Numbered from the stretch's first letter, positions 20,322 to 30,045 are shown. The stretch is DNA of 64,000 bases from Candidatus Koribacter versatilis Ellin345 (GCF_000014005.1 NC_008009.1:5022001-5086000); one strand, 5' to 3'. Notes: generated by a model from the sequence alone, not told the origin. Translations and numbers: made by a program.

Positions 20322-21380
20322 ATGTTTACCCGATCACTCTGCGGCTTGATGTTAGTAGTCGTGGTTGCATCCACGTTGTTTGCCCAAGAAATCGCCGGCC
20401 GGCTTCCCACTGTCGAGTCACTGCCGGACCGCGTGCAGGCACGCATTGAGGTCAGAACGAGAGCGGCTGGAAATGCGCACAACGCCGGTCGCTTTGGCAT
20501 GCAGTACTTCATGTTCATTACAAAACGTTGGCCGAATGCAGCGAGCACGCCGATTACCGTGGCGTTCCTTGGCGGCGATCGTCAACTGCGGCAGCGCATC
20601 CAAGACACCGTTACGGAATGGAGTCAGGCTGGCACGCTGAGGTTTGATTTCATCGATCCGGCGTCCCACACCTTCCGCGAGTGGTCGCGCTCTGACACCA
20701 GTTTTAAAGCAAACATTCGGGTAGCATTCGACGGCTCTGAAGAAGCGGGCTACTGGTCTATGATCGGCGTCGACAGCTCCGACCCAACGATCATCAAGCC
20801 GGGTGAGGCATCACTGATGTTGCAAGGATTTACGACACTGCTGCCGCAGGACTGGCAGGCGACGGTCCGTCACGAATTTGGCCACGCGCTCGGGCTTCTC
20901 CATGAACACCAAATCCCAGTGGGCGGGTGCGATCAAGATTTTCGATGGGAGGACGATACCGGCTACGTGCCCACTCAGGACTCCTACGGACAGTACATTA
21001 CCGATGCCCAAGGTCGGCGACCCGGCATCTACACCTTACTCGCAGGCGCACCGAACTTTTGGCAAAAGGACAAGGTCAATAGCAACATGAGGCAGCTCGC
21101 AACTGACTCCCACAATAAGGACTTCGGGGCTTTCGATGCAAAGTCAATCATGAAGTATTACTTCGACCCGTCGTTCTTTCGCGACGGAACAGCTGCCCAT
21201 TGTTACAGCGACGAAAATTTGACGATCTCAGACGAGGACAAGCAGGGCATAGCGAAATGGTATCCACCATTCGGCTCTCAGGAACTGAGCAATCTACTCA
21301 AATTGCAACAGGACACTATGCGACAACTTGCGCCTGTGCACAACATGCAGCAGGTTCAGACGCTTCAGTCAATCAAGTAG
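20322..21380 (+). CDS. secreted metzincin metallopeptidase (astacin/M12A-like)
   Basis: The zinc motif HEFGHALGLLHEH at residues 184-196 follows the HExxHxxGxxH pattern, with a glutamate after the third His as in astacins. The Met-turn candidate SIMKYY comes about 80 residues later. A signal peptide (MFTRSLCGLMLVVVVASTLFA) precedes the catalytic domain. GGAGG directly precedes the ATG at 20322, which I prefer to the ATG at 20316 that overlaps it. It lies 56 bases after the unknown secreted protein gene and could be co-transcribed with it. A terminator follows. Substrate unknown. Confidence 0.85.
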   Translation: MFTRSLCGLMLVVVVASTLFAQEIAGRLPTVESLPDRVQARIEVRTRAAGNAHNAGRFGMQYFMFITKRWPNAASTPITVAFLGGDRQLRQRIQDTVTEWSQAGTLRFDFIDPASHTFREWSRSDTSFKANIRVAFDGSEEAGYWSMIGVDSSDPTIIKPGEASLMLQGFTTLLPQDWQATVRHEFGHALGLLHEHQIPVGGCDQDFRWEDDTGYVPTQDSYGQYITDAQGRRPGIYTLLAGAPNFWQKDKVNSNMRQLATDSHNKDFGAFDAKSIMKYYFDPSFFRDGTAAHCYSDENLTISDEDKQGIAKWYPPFGSQELSNLLKLQQDTMRQLAPVHNMQQVQTLQSIK

Positions 21381-21446
21381 GACCTTCGCGTCACCGATAG
21401 CGGCGAGAGCCGGGTGAAACCGGGTGCCTCGCACGCCTGACACCTC

Positions 21447-21481
21447 AAATGCCTCCGGCAATTCGCCGAAGGCATTTTTTT
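21447..21481 (+). terminator. rho-independent terminator
   Basis: A 13-bp stem with one mismatch (AAATGCCTCCGGC pairing with GCCGAAGGCATTT) is followed by seven T residues, about 65 bases after the metallopeptidase stop. The rest of 21381-21798 holds no gene I can support. Confidence 0.85.
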
Positions 21482-21798
21482 GTGAAGCTGGCCCGCAGAC
21501 ATCGGCTCTGTCGGTCGCGACCGGGAGGTCGGCTCCTCATGACTAGTTTGAATGCACGGCGACGTCCAATTTCGCTAGGGCAGGGAAATACTTGAGAGTC
21601 GAGGTCGCCGTTGATCGTGACTGTTATCTCGGAGAGGATCGTAAGGACCGTCGTGTATACCCCGAGTTTGCGAATCCGTCTCCGCAACGGCAAGGGCAGG
21701 AGATGTACTAAATCTAGCTTGACACCTGTACATCTGGTCTTGATAATTCCGCGCACTCTCGTTCTTCACAGTCTTGCAGAGTAAGACAAAGGAAAACT

Positions 21799-22566
21799 AT
21801 GAACCTTCCGCGAGTCTGTATGACAGTCCTCCTATTAACTTCTGGGTCACTGTTGTTTTCGCAGTCCACTTCGAGTTCGTCGCTCACCACGGGCGCGGTA
21901 CTGTCGAACGCATGGAATGCGTTCTCAGGCGGGAAACCAGTCCACTCGATTCAGATCAGTGGTAATGCCTCCTCGCAATTGGGTCCAGATTCTCAAAGTG
22001 GCTCAATTTCGGCCACCGCTGCCACGGACTCCACGATCTCACTTCAGCGAACGACCGGCACCGGGGTAGCCACCGAGATCAAGGCGAGCACGAACGGCGT
22101 GTTTCAGTGCGCATGGACATCCGCTGACGGGATCCAGCACGCCATCCCGCAGCACAATTGCTGGCAACCGGTCCCGTGGTTTGCGCCCTTCCTAGCTACT
22201 GAGTACGGTCTCACGCCAACAAATCTGGGCGTTACATACATTGGGCACGAGACGCTCGGTTCGCAAGGCGTAGAGCACCTTCAGTTTCAGACTGTTGTTG
22301 GAAATGCGCAAACACCGGCAAACTTCACAACGTTGGTTCAGGCGGCCAGCACTGCTGATCTGTACCTCGACAGCAGTACTTTTCTTCCGGTCGTGCTCCG
22401 CTATCCAACCCATCCTGATCAGGATGCGAATACCATCATTTCCATCGAGGTACGATACTCGGCTTACTCTCAGCTTTCAGGCCTAACTATCCCGACGCAC
22501 ATCGAGAGAGCCGTCAACGGCAATGTGCAGGACGTTGTCGACATCAATAGCGCACTTTCCAACTGA
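21799..22566 (+). CDS. secreted protein of unknown function upstream of RHS gene
   Basis: A 255-residue exported protein (signal MNLPRVCMTVLLLTSGSLLF) rich in Ser/Thr at the N-terminus of the mature part. Mid-protein features include IGHETLGSQGVEHLQF and LYLDSSTFLPVVLRY, strand-rich and reminiscent of LolA/outer-membrane-lipoprotein-sorting-like sheets, though I cannot assign it firmly. The 45-base gap to the RHS gene suggests co-transcription and possibly a role in its export or surface display. Confidence 0.6.
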   Translation: MNLPRVCMTVLLLTSGSLLFSQSTSSSSLTTGAVLSNAWNAFSGGKPVHSIQISGNASSQLGPDSQSGSISATAATDSTISLQRTTGTGVATEIKASTNGVFQCAWTSADGIQHAIPQHNCWQPVPWFAPFLATEYGLTPTNLGVTYIGHETLGSQGVEHLQFQTVVGNAQTPANFTTLVQAASTADLYLDSSTFLPVVLRYPTHPDQDANTIISIEVRYSAYSQLSGLTIPTHIERAVNGNVQDVVDINSALSN

Positions 22567-22611
22567 AACAAAGTTTCGCGCACAAAGCCTTGAAGTTCGG
22601 AGAACCCTGAT

Positions 22612-25600
22612 ATGCAATTTGCTCGCTCGTTGACGATGCTCTTCGTGTTCTTGCTGATGGCGGTTCTCGTCGCTTCCGCGCAACCCGCCACTGGAACGCC
22701 TCCGTTCGGTTCATTCACCGGCGGCCCCGACACGATCAATCTCGGCAATCTCAACGTGCAGTGGCAAATCCCGATATTCTCCAAGGCTGGGAGGGGCCAG
22801 AATTTCGCTTACGCACTCACTTACAATTCGTCCGTTTGGATGCCGGTGACGACGGGAAGTACAAAGAACTGGCAACCGGTCTCGGCTCAGTGGGGGTGGC
22901 AAGGTTTGACGCCCGCAGGAGCGGCACAAGTGTCGTACACCATGAGCTATTTTCAGGGGATGTGTTGGACAGGGGGCAGCGGTGGCCAATCGGTCCCGTA
23001 TTACGAGTGGCAATTTTCGAACTTCGTGTATCAGGACGAATACGGGGCCAAGCATCCTTTCACCAATGGCACCGTGTACATCCAATCACCTGGAGGCACC
23101 TCATGCCCTCCGAATGGACCTCAGCCCAGTACGGCGCAACCCAATCCCACTAGCGACGGTTCGGGGTACACGTTTTACGGCCTTGCGGGACAAGGCTCAA
23201 TCAGCGGAGGCTACCTTAAGGACCGCGGTGGCAGAACAATCAACGCGGCGGTGGTTTCCAATCCCGGGGGGCAACAGGGATCGTTTTCTGCAACTGACAC
23301 CAACGGCAATGTGATTTCTGTTTCAAACGGGATAACCACAGACACTCTCGGCACGCAGGCGCTTGCGGTCATTGGAGGCCCTCCGTCTGGCGTCAATCTT
23401 TCGTACACGGCCCCGTCCGGCGCCACTGCTACATACGTTGTTTCTTACGCGTCTTACACGGTGAAGACGAACTTCGGGTGTACTACTGGCGGGGACATCG
23501 GGGAATATGGGCCGCAGTCAGCGTCGCTGGTCGATAAGGTTACGCTTCCAGATGGCACATTTTACAAGTTCACCTATGAAACGACACCTGCAAATTCGCC
23601 GGATGTAACTGGCCGAGTCGCGTCTGTCACCCTCCCGACCGGGGGAACGATCTCCTATCAGTACTCAGGCGGCTCCAATGGCATCAATTGTGCGGACGGG
23701 TCGGGTGTAACACTCGTGCGCACCACCCCTGATACCGGTACTTCCAGTTGGAAATATGATCGAAATCTGGCTGCAAACCCAGTCACCACTACCGTCACGG
23801 CTCCCAAAGTCGGCGCCAATCCGCAGGATCAAACCGTCATCCAATTCCAAGGTATCTACGAAGTGAAGCGTCAGGTGTACCAGGGAACTGCAACCGGCAC
23901 GCCGCTGGCTACCACCATGCGATGCTACAACGGCAGTTACGGCAGCACTTGCCCCACTACCGCCATAACACTTCCAATCAGTAAACTCGACGGATATCTT
24001 CAACAGCCAAGCGGGGCGGTTTCCGTCATGGAAGCAACTTACAACGTAAATGGCCTGCCGATCGAAGAGGACGACTACGATTACGGTCAGGTCACATCGC
24101 TTGGCGCCGACCCCTCCACCAAAACCCCGGTTCGCAAGACGATTACGAGCTACGCTTCTCTCGGCAATGGTATTGTCGATCGGCCGTCTAGCATGGTGGT
24201 TGAGGATGCCAGTAGTAATCCCATGGCGACAACCACTTTCGGTTATGACCAAACCAGCGTGACGACAACAACTGGTACACCACAGCACAACTTGGTGAGC
24301 GGCGCTCGCGGCAATCTGACAACGGTCACTTACACCCCCGCAACTGGGAAGACATTGTCGAAGACGTTCACGTATTACGACACGGGAAACGTCAAACAGG
24401 CGACCGATATCAATGGTGCGGTGACGACTTATACCTACGGTACGAGTTCCTGCGGAAACAGCTTCCCGACCAGCGTCACGCTCCCATTGAGCCTCCAGAC
24501 GACTGCCGTCTGGAACTGCACGGGCGCTGTCGCGACCACGCAAACAGATCTCAACGCGAAACCGATCACCATCGCCTACACGGACCCGCACTTCTGGCGG
24601 CCGAGCAGCACCACCGACCAGGCGAGCAACGTCACCAACTATGCTTACTCGCTCATCCCCAATCAGTTCGAACAGTACATGACGTTCAATTCCGGCAACT
24701 CCGTTAGCGAGAGTTTGACCACCTTCGACTCGCTCGGCCGCTCGCAGATCGCCCAGCGCCGCCAGTCCCCCACGTCCACCAGCTACGATTCCGCGCAGAC
24801 CTTCTTCGATCCGTTGGGTCGAGCGTCGCAAAACTCCGTGCCCTACGTGGGTACCGACGGCCAGGCCTACACCGGCAGTGCAAAGACCGCGACCACCTTC
24901 GACGGAATGGGCCGGCCATTGAACGTCGCCGATGCCGCCGCAAACACGGTGGCATCTTATACCTACAGTTCCACCAGCACAGGTTCCGACGTTCTCCAGA
25001 CGATCACCGCCCCAGCGGGCGAAAACTCGAAGAAGAAGCAACTCGAGTATGACGGCGTTGGCCGTCTTTCCTGGGTCTGCGAGCTTACCTCGGCAACGGG
25101 AAGCGGCATCTGCGGGCAATCGTCCGGGCCGACGGGTTACTGGACCAGATACGGATACGACATTCTTGGGCACCTTACGTCGGTGACCCAGAACGCACAG
25201 GCTGTTTCCGGGAGCCAGCAGTCGCGCTCTTTCACCTACGACATGCTCGGCCGCATGACGCAGGAGATTAATCCCGAGACCGGGACAACGCACTACTATT
25301 TCGACGCTCTGACCAGCGACGCCGATTGCGGCACCGTGAGCTATCCCGGTGATCTCGTGAAGAAAAAGGACGCTGTCGGCAACGCCACTTGCTTCGCATA
25401 CGACCAGTTGCATCGGGTGACCGCCATGACGTACACCGGTTCGTACGCCGCGAATACACCGGCGAAACACTTCGTGTACGACGCCGCAACGGTAAACAGC
25501 GTTTCGATGGCGTACCCCAAGGGTCAGTTGGCCGAAGCCTACACCTGCACCACATGTACGCCTACTCCCACCAAACTCACGGACATCGGCATCGGCCACT

Positions 25601-27498
25601 CAATTCGAGGAGAAGCGATCGACCTCTACGAATCCATGCCGCATTCGAGCGGATACTATCACGTGGCAACCAGCTACTGGCCCAATGGCGCACTTCACAC
25701 TTTGAGTGGCATTCCCGGAGTCTCGACAGTTACCTACGCGCCCGACGGCGAAGGTCGTTGGAAGACGATCACTGATACCACAAGAACGCTCGTTTCGAAT
25801 ACCTCGTACGATATCTGGGGCGGCACTTCGGGCGTCACCCTCGGCTCCGCCGACGGCGACGCTTATGTCTACGATCCAAACACTGGCCGCATGACCAGCT
25901 TCACCCTAAGCGTCAACGGCGCCAGCAGCAGCGGTTCACTCACCTGGAACTCCAACGGCTCATTGAAAACGCTTCAAATCACCGACGCCTTGAACGCGGC
26001 CGACACCCAGACCTGCAATTACGTTTACGACGACCTGCAGCGCCTCTCCAGCGGCAAGTGCGGTACCAGTACTTGGGGACAGACCTTCGGCTACGACCCG
26101 TTCGGAAATATCATCAAGAACCTCGTGACCGGCTATAACGGAAGCGCCTTCTTGCCAACTTATACCGCCAACACCAACCGTTATAGCGCGATCCCCGGCG
26201 TGTCAGCTCCGTATTACGACGCCAACGGAAATCTCACGAAGGACGAAGCCCACACATACGCGTGGGATGTGGATGGACATCCGGTAACGATGGACGCAGT
26301 CGGTGTCACCTACGATGCGTTCGGACGCACCGCTGAGACCAACAGCGGTGGCACGTACAAGCAATTCCTTTACGGCCCCGCTGGAGACAAACTCGCGATC
26401 ACCGGCGCGACGCTGACGAAGGCGTACGTTCCACTGTCTGGTAGCGATATTGCGGTCTATACAGCGAGTGGGCTCGCGTTCTACAGACACGCCGATTGGC
26501 TTGGAAGCTCACGCGTTACCTCCACGTCTTCTTCCGCGCTGAATGGTTCGACCGCATATGCGCCGTTTGGCGAGGCTTACGCCCAGACCGGAAGCACGGA
26601 CCTTTCTTTCACTACTCAGAACCAAGACACCGATTCGGGACTTTACGATTTTCCAGCGAGGCGGTATGACCCGACCCAGGGAAGATGGGTCGCGCCGGAT
26701 CCGGCAGGCGTCGGCGCAGTGAATCCTACAGATCCGAAAAGCTGGAATCGATACGCCTACGTCGAGAACGATCCGCTCGGAAACGTTGATCCAACAGGTT
26801 TGATGGGCGACAACGTTGTATGCATACTTGATGGAGTAGAGGATGTCGGATGCTTTTGGACCAGTCTGTTCTTAGGTATGGGTGCCGCCTCTGTCTGTCC
26901 TCGGAACGATTGCAGCATTTTATCTACCCCCACAAAAGGACCCAATGGTGGCGAATATAGCCTCGCGAACGCAGCAAACGGGTTCATTTGGATTAACGAC
27001 GCAAACGGGGAGGAACTTTCTCAAGAAGCGGCAGAGGAGATTGGTTTAATGGCGGGCGGACAACAATGGTCGCAAATCCAGGGTTTCAACTTCATCGTTG
27101 GAGGTTGGATAAAAGGTGCCGCCATGCGACTGGATATGAATGCCGGGTGCGCTCGATTTTACGGTGGGAGAGGCCTATCAACCCTTCTAAAAACCCAGTA
27201 TGTGGCTTATCCAGCTCCTTCCAACTACGCAGCATTTACTAGTCCAGGTTCCCTATTTGTCGGAGTGAATCCGCTCAGCTCTATCTATCTCGCCCTTCCC
27301 GGTCAGAAGTTTTTCGATGCGCTTACACCTGGAGGGCTGTCCGCCTATGAAGCCGGGATCTCCGTCATTCTTCACGAACTTAGCCATCAATTAGCGAATA
27401 CAACGGGCGCTGCTTACGATGCGGGAACAGATGCAGGCGCAGCAGGGCGAAACGACTGGAATACAATACGGGTTCTGCAAAACTGCCCTGCGGAGTGA
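22612..27498 (+). CDS. RHS/YD-repeat protein with C-terminal HExxH domain
   Basis: A 1,628-residue exported protein with a signal peptide, many YD repeats (for example TYDMLGRMTQEINPETG) and a complete RHS core end: YDFPARRYDPTQGRWVAPDP, then NRYAYVENDPLGNVDPTGL to about residue 1397. The RHS shell encapsulates a variable C-terminal domain, here about 230 residues that carry ILHELSHQLANTT, a gluzincin-like HExxH at H1588-H1592. The C-terminus is therefore probably a metallopeptidase-type effector; a third zinc ligand is not obvious. The conserved core followed by an unrelated tip is the hallmark of polymorphic toxins. A small secreted protein gene follows four bases later and may encode immunity. 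Confidence 0.85.
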   Translation: MQFARSLTMLFVFLLMAVLVASAQPATGTPPFGSFTGGPDTINLGNLNVQWQIPIFSKAGRGQNFAYALTYNSSVWMPVTTGSTKNWQPVSAQWGWQGLTPAGAAQVSYTMSYFQGMCWTGGSGGQSVPYYEWQFSNFVYQDEYGAKHPFTNGTVYIQSPGGTSCPPNGPQPSTAQPNPTSDGSGYTFYGLAGQGSISGGYLKDRGGRTINAAVVSNPGGQQGSFSATDTNGNVISVSNGITTDTLGTQALAVIGGPPSGVNLSYTAPSGATATYVVSYASYTVKTNFGCTTGGDIGEYGPQSASLVDKVTLPDGTFYKFTYETTPANSPDVTGRVASVTLPTGGTISYQYSGGSNGINCADGSGVTLVRTTPDTGTSSWKYDRNLAANPVTTTVTAPKVGANPQDQTVIQFQGIYEVKRQVYQGTATGTPLATTMRCYNGSYGSTCPTTAITLPISKLDGYLQQPSGAVSVMEATYNVNGLPIEEDDYDYGQVTSLGADPSTKTPVRKTITSYASLGNGIVDRPSSMVVEDASSNPMATTTFGYDQTSVTTTTGTPQHNLVSGARGNLTTVTYTPATGKTLSKTFTYYDTGNVKQATDINGAVTTYTYGTSSCGNSFPTSVTLPLSLQTTAVWNCTGAVATTQTDLNAKPITIAYTDPHFWRPSSTTDQASNVTNYAYSLIPNQFEQYMTFNSGNSVSESLTTFDSLGRSQIAQRRQSPTSTSYDSAQTFFDPLGRASQNSVPYVGTDGQAYTGSAKTATTFDGMGRPLNVADAAANTVASYTYSSTSTGSDVLQTITAPAGENSKKKQLEYDGVGRLSWVCELTSATGSGICGQSSGPTGYWTRYGYDILGHLTSVTQNAQAVSGSQQSRSFTYDMLGRMTQEINPETGTTHYYFDALTSDADCGTVSYPGDLVKKKDAVGNATCFAYDQLHRVTAMTYTGSYAANTPAKHFVYDAATVNSVSMAYPKGQLAEAYTCTTCTPTPTKLTDIGIGHSIRGEAIDLYESMPHSSGYYHVATSYWPNGALHTLSGIPGVSTVTYAPDGEGRWKTITDTTRTLVSNTSYDIWGGTSGVTLGSADGDAYVYDPNTGRMTSFTLSVNGASSSGSLTWNSNGSLKTLQITDALNAADTQTCNYVYDDLQRLSSGKCGTSTWGQTFGYDPFGNIIKNLVTGYNGSAFLPTYTANTNRYSAIPGVSAPYYDANGNLTKDEAHTYAWDVDGHPVTMDAVGVTYDAFGRTAETNSGGTYKQFLYGPAGDKLAITGATLTKAYVPLSGSDIAVYTASGLAFYRHADWLGSSRVTSTSSSALNGSTAYAPFGEAYAQTGSTDLSFTTQNQDTDSGLYDFPARRYDPTQGRWVAPDPAGVGAVNPTDPKSWNRYAYVENDPLGNVDPTGLMGDNVVCILDGVEDVGCFWTSLFLGMGAASVCPRNDCSILSTPTKGPNGGEYSLANAANGFIWINDANGEELSQEAAEEIGLMAGGQQWSQIQGFNFIVGGWIKGAAMRLDMNAGCARFYGGRGLSTLLKTQYVAYPAPSNYAAFTSPGSLFVGVNPLSSIYLALPGQKFFDALTPGGLSAYEAGISVILHELSHQLANTTGAAYDAGTDAGAAGRNDWNTIRVLQNCPAE

Positions 27499-27502
27499 TT
27501 TT

Positions 27503-28081
27503 ATGAGTGTCAAGATGACAAGGCTTCGATATCTAGTTCTGCTTCTCACCGAGATTTTTGGGGTAGCTATTGCCCAAGGGCAAACGAGATCTCAAAAGAT
27601 CCACGTAACATCCAAGGTGGAAAAAACTGAGTATTGCGTACCAGGTACGATCGAATCTCCATCTGTAACGATCAGTGTTACCGCTCGCATACGAAATCTG
27701 AGTTCTCAACAGGTGCGAGTTGTCGGTCTGACCCACTCCGCGATTAGAATTGCACAGACCAAGCTGGATCTAGACCGAGGTGTCCTAGAGGAAGGGAGCT
27801 TGATAGGTGACACTCTAGGCTTAGACCGAACGGTGACGACGGGGAAGCCGCTCGCATCGATAATGCCGGCGCAGCAGTCCCCAGCCCTGCTCGAAGACGT
27901 CGTCGTCCCACTCCAATTCGATGGTTCGCGTGGACTCAAACCTGGAATGCACTACATCCGATTGGACTTTGTGCTTGACCTGCTATTTGAGTCATCGCGC
28001 GAAGAGAAACGTATGCAAATTCCTTCGAACGTCATGACGATCCATATCGATGAATCAAAAACTCAGGGTCATTGTCGGTAA
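27503..28081 (+). CDS. small exported protein, candidate immunity partner of RHS
   Basis: A 192-residue protein with a signal-like N-terminus (MSVKMTRLRYLVLLLTEIFGVAIA) and a strand-rich body beginning IHVTSKVEKTEY. No family recognised. It begins four bases after the RHS stop, with GGAG placed seven bases before the ATG. Immediate placement after a toxin-tip gene is the usual position of an immunity gene. A longer frame overlapping the RHS gene lacks the export signal at its start. Confidence 0.6.
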   Translation: MSVKMTRLRYLVLLLTEIFGVAIAQGQTRSQKIHVTSKVEKTEYCVPGTIESPSVTISVTARIRNLSSQQVRVVGLTHSAIRIAQTKLDLDRGVLEEGSLIGDTLGLDRTVTTGKPLASIMPAQQSPALLEDVVVPLQFDGSRGLKPGMHYIRLDFVLDLLFESSREEKRMQIPSNVMTIHIDESKTQGHCR

Positions 28082-28304
28082 GCCTTTTCGCCCGAACGGC
28101 TGAAAAACACCGACGAAACGGATTTTCGATTACTTATGCTGCTTGACCTGCGCCCCGAATTCTCGTGGAAATTCGAGACAGATGAAATAATCACCAATTA
28201 TTCAGCGGAGATCAAGGACATTGACTCGCGCCCTGGAAGGGTTCTTCGGAAAATTCGAGGAGAGACGAAATTTTTCCCAATTGCCCCTCCACTATGCTAC
28301 CCGC

Positions 28305-28567
28305 ATGCACATCCCGCCCTTCCCTTTGGCAGTCACTGACTGGTCTTCGATCGCACCCACCGAACATACTGGCGAAACCGGCGTCGCCTGGTGGCGCACC
28401 CAGAATTTCGGCGACATCCGCTTTCGCCTTGTCGAATACTCGCCCGGCTAAAAGGCCGACCACTGGTGCAGCAAAGGACACATCCTGTTCTGTCTCGAAG
28501 GCCATCTCGACACCGAACTCACCGACGGCTGCCACTTCACCCTCGCCCCGGCATCAGGAGTCGTATA
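28305..28567 (+). pseudogene. decayed DHCW-motif cupin gene
   Basis: From ATG 28305 the frame encodes MHIPPFPLAVTDWSSIAPTE and continues to RLVEYSPG, where a TAA at 28449-28451 interrupts it. The same frame then continues with KADHWCSKGHILFCLEG, the DHCW signature of this small cupin family. The expected C-terminal part (GMSYQV...HRSS-type end) is missing, replaced by unrelated sequence. It is thus nonsense-mutated and truncated. The ~220 bases upstream (28082-28304) hold nothing else that I recognise. Confidence 0.8.
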
Positions 28568-28601
28568 CTCACTCACCCAGTCCTCAGGTTTGTTAGGAAC
28601 G

Positions 28602-28618
28602 GCCGGCGGATCGCCGGC
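28602..28618. other. short GC hairpin
   Basis: A perfect 7-bp inverted repeat (GCCGGCG, loop GAT) lies just after the cupin pseudogene. No T tract follows; it may be a REP-like fragment. Confidence 0.35.
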
Positions 28619-28732
28619 TGATAAGGAATCCCGAGCACCGAGCAACAGCGACCTAGCGACCATCGGTTCCTAGAAGATCCCGCAAGTCGACCGTGATGGA
28701 TAAGAGCGCCATAGCACATACTCCTCTTTTGC

Positions 28733-29075
28733 CAAAGGCCTTTACTGATGAGTAACGATTTGGGTAGGAGCGGTGGGCGCGGGGCGAGTGGCTGGGAGGG
28801 GTAAAAGATCCGCTTAACCGATGCGGACCTATACTATTGGATCATCCCCACCCCGGCGGGGGCGGAGTTGTCGCCCAAGTTGCCATTCCCTCGTGGAAGG
28901 AGCTCAAAAAAGGCCTGCTACCCCCCTTTTTCGTCGACCCCACTTTTGGGGCCCGTGCGATGTCTTTGGAAGCAACATTTATCTCTTATTTTTTAGCCTA
29001 CTCGGGCTGCCAAGCCCGAGCCAGGTTCGAGGGCACCCAGCCCCGCGGCGGGCGAGAAGAGGGTTGATCTGCGAT
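28733..29075 (+). repeat. dispersed repeat, unit A
   Basis: This stretch begins GCCAAAGGC...CTGATGAGTAACG, passes through TTGTCGCCCAAGTTGCCATT and a run of C then T, and ends with a GC-rich CCAGCCCCGCGGCGGGCGAG. An imperfect inverted copy lies at 43440-43795, and a related shorter unit lies at 29330-29600. Small frames within it are not conserved between copies, so it is most likely a non-coding interspersed repeat family. Confidence 0.7.
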
Positions 29076-29329
29076 ATCGAAATGCTTGGCCGCATGCCGC
29101 CGAACTGGAAAGAGCTGCTGCTGCAAGGCTTCTCGACGCGTAAAGTCGTCGCCGCGTGGCGGGCGCGAAACCGCCCAAGAACTGCCTGACGAGATCGGTT
29201 TCGAGAAGCTCTCCGCAGTCGGCGGGGAGCTTTCTTTTGCTGGGAAGAACACGGCGTTCAGGAGAGGCCGGGGGCAGCGAAGACGGGAGCAGGCATACCC
29301 GCCTTACAAATATTTACAGGGCAAAACGT

Positions 29330-29600
29330 CTTCTTAACCGAGGAATTGCTATGTACCCAAAATCTCCGGATAGTTGTCGCCCAAGTTGCCATTCCCCCGT
29401 GGCGAAGGGTCGAAAAAGCCTCGCTACCCCCCTTTTTCCTCGACCCCAATTTCGAGGCCGGCTCAGGCAGTTTTTTCCTGAGGTTCAAACGGATTTGCAC
29501 ACCAGTATCTGTAAAACGGTCACTCTGACGCCTAATGGGAGCCCAGGTTGAGGGGCGTCCAGCCCCGGCGGCGGGCGAGAGAAAGAGATACTGATCCCAC
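29330..29600 (+). repeat. dispersed repeat, unit B
   Basis: It shares the TTGTCGCCCAAGTTGCCATT core, the following C/T-run segment, and the TTGAGGGGCGTCCAGCCCC end with units A and C, but has a different first ~50 bases. It lies wholly inside the large inverted repeat, so an identical inverted copy is at 42990-43260. Confidence 0.7.
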
Positions 29601-29617
29601 CTACCTGCTTCAACCTA

Positions 29618-29656
29618 AATAAAGCCGACTCACCACCGAGGTGAGGGAGCTTTATT
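29618..29656. terminator. bipartite hairpin
   Basis: AATAAAGC pairs with GCTTTATT and, inside it, CTCACC pairs with GGTGAG. The A/T-rich outer stem gives a T-containing tail on both strands, so it could act as a bidirectional terminator between the dispersed repeat and the tandem block. The inverted copy is at 42934-42972. Confidence 0.5.
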
Positions 29657-29686
29657 ACTCACAGCACAACCCCCGGCTCCCAACAC

Positions 29687-30045
29687 CCCACACTCTCCGT
29701 GGAACGCCGACGACCAACCAGGAGACGCTCGGCTCGATACCGAACCCTGGGCACGAAGCCCACGCTGTTGGTAACCGTGGACGACCAACCCAGAAGACTC
29801 CGGCTCCGAGCCTCGCCCCGAACAACAACTCTTCCGAGCCCACGCTCCTGGTCAAACCTCGACGACAACCCGGAGGCGTTCGGCTCGAGCTTCGGCCCCG
29901 CACGAGGATTTTTACTCGCAGCGAACTACGAACGCTGCTCCCGAGGTCCCACGGTCTTGGTTAACTGCGGACGACAACTCGGAGACGTTCGGCTTCGATC
30001 CTCGCCCCCGCGCGAGGATTTTTACTTTCCGCAGCGAACTACTAG
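29687..30045 (+). repeat. degenerate tandem repeats, four units of ~72-110 bp
   Basis: Units begin at CCCAC near 29687, 29759, 29839 and 29948. The shared core runs CT.TGGT.AAC, then GGACGACAACC and GGAGACGTTCGGCTCGA, then CTCGCCCC. The last two units also share a tail GAGGATTTTTACT and GCAGCGAACTAC. The units are too diverged and too long for a CRISPR and are not in one reading frame. They may be recombinase-binding or RNA-forming repeats. The inverted copy is at 42545-42903. Confidence 0.7.
29998..30023 (+). terminator. rho-independent terminator-like hairpin in last tandem unit
   Basis: ATCCTCGC pairs with GCGAGGAT (8 bp, 6-base loop) and is followed by five T residues. The inverted copy is at 42567-42592. 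Confidence 0.6.

Noticed and set aside
23665-25599. 644-codon minus-strand frame opposite the RHS gene
   Set aside because: It is antisense to the repetitive RHS coding sequence, with low-complexity composition and no ribosome site; the plus-strand RHS product is clearly real.
29086-29337. small gene beside the dispersed repeat
   Set aside because: The frame spans the junction of unit A, a unique segment and the perfect repeat, so it cannot be a conserved gene; a short protein-like stretch (PPNWKELLLQGFSTRK) may be a relic, but nothing supports expression.
29687-30045. CRISPR array
   Set aside because: Units are long (72-110 bp), diverged from each other and unequal, with no short constant repeat and no cas genes nearby.
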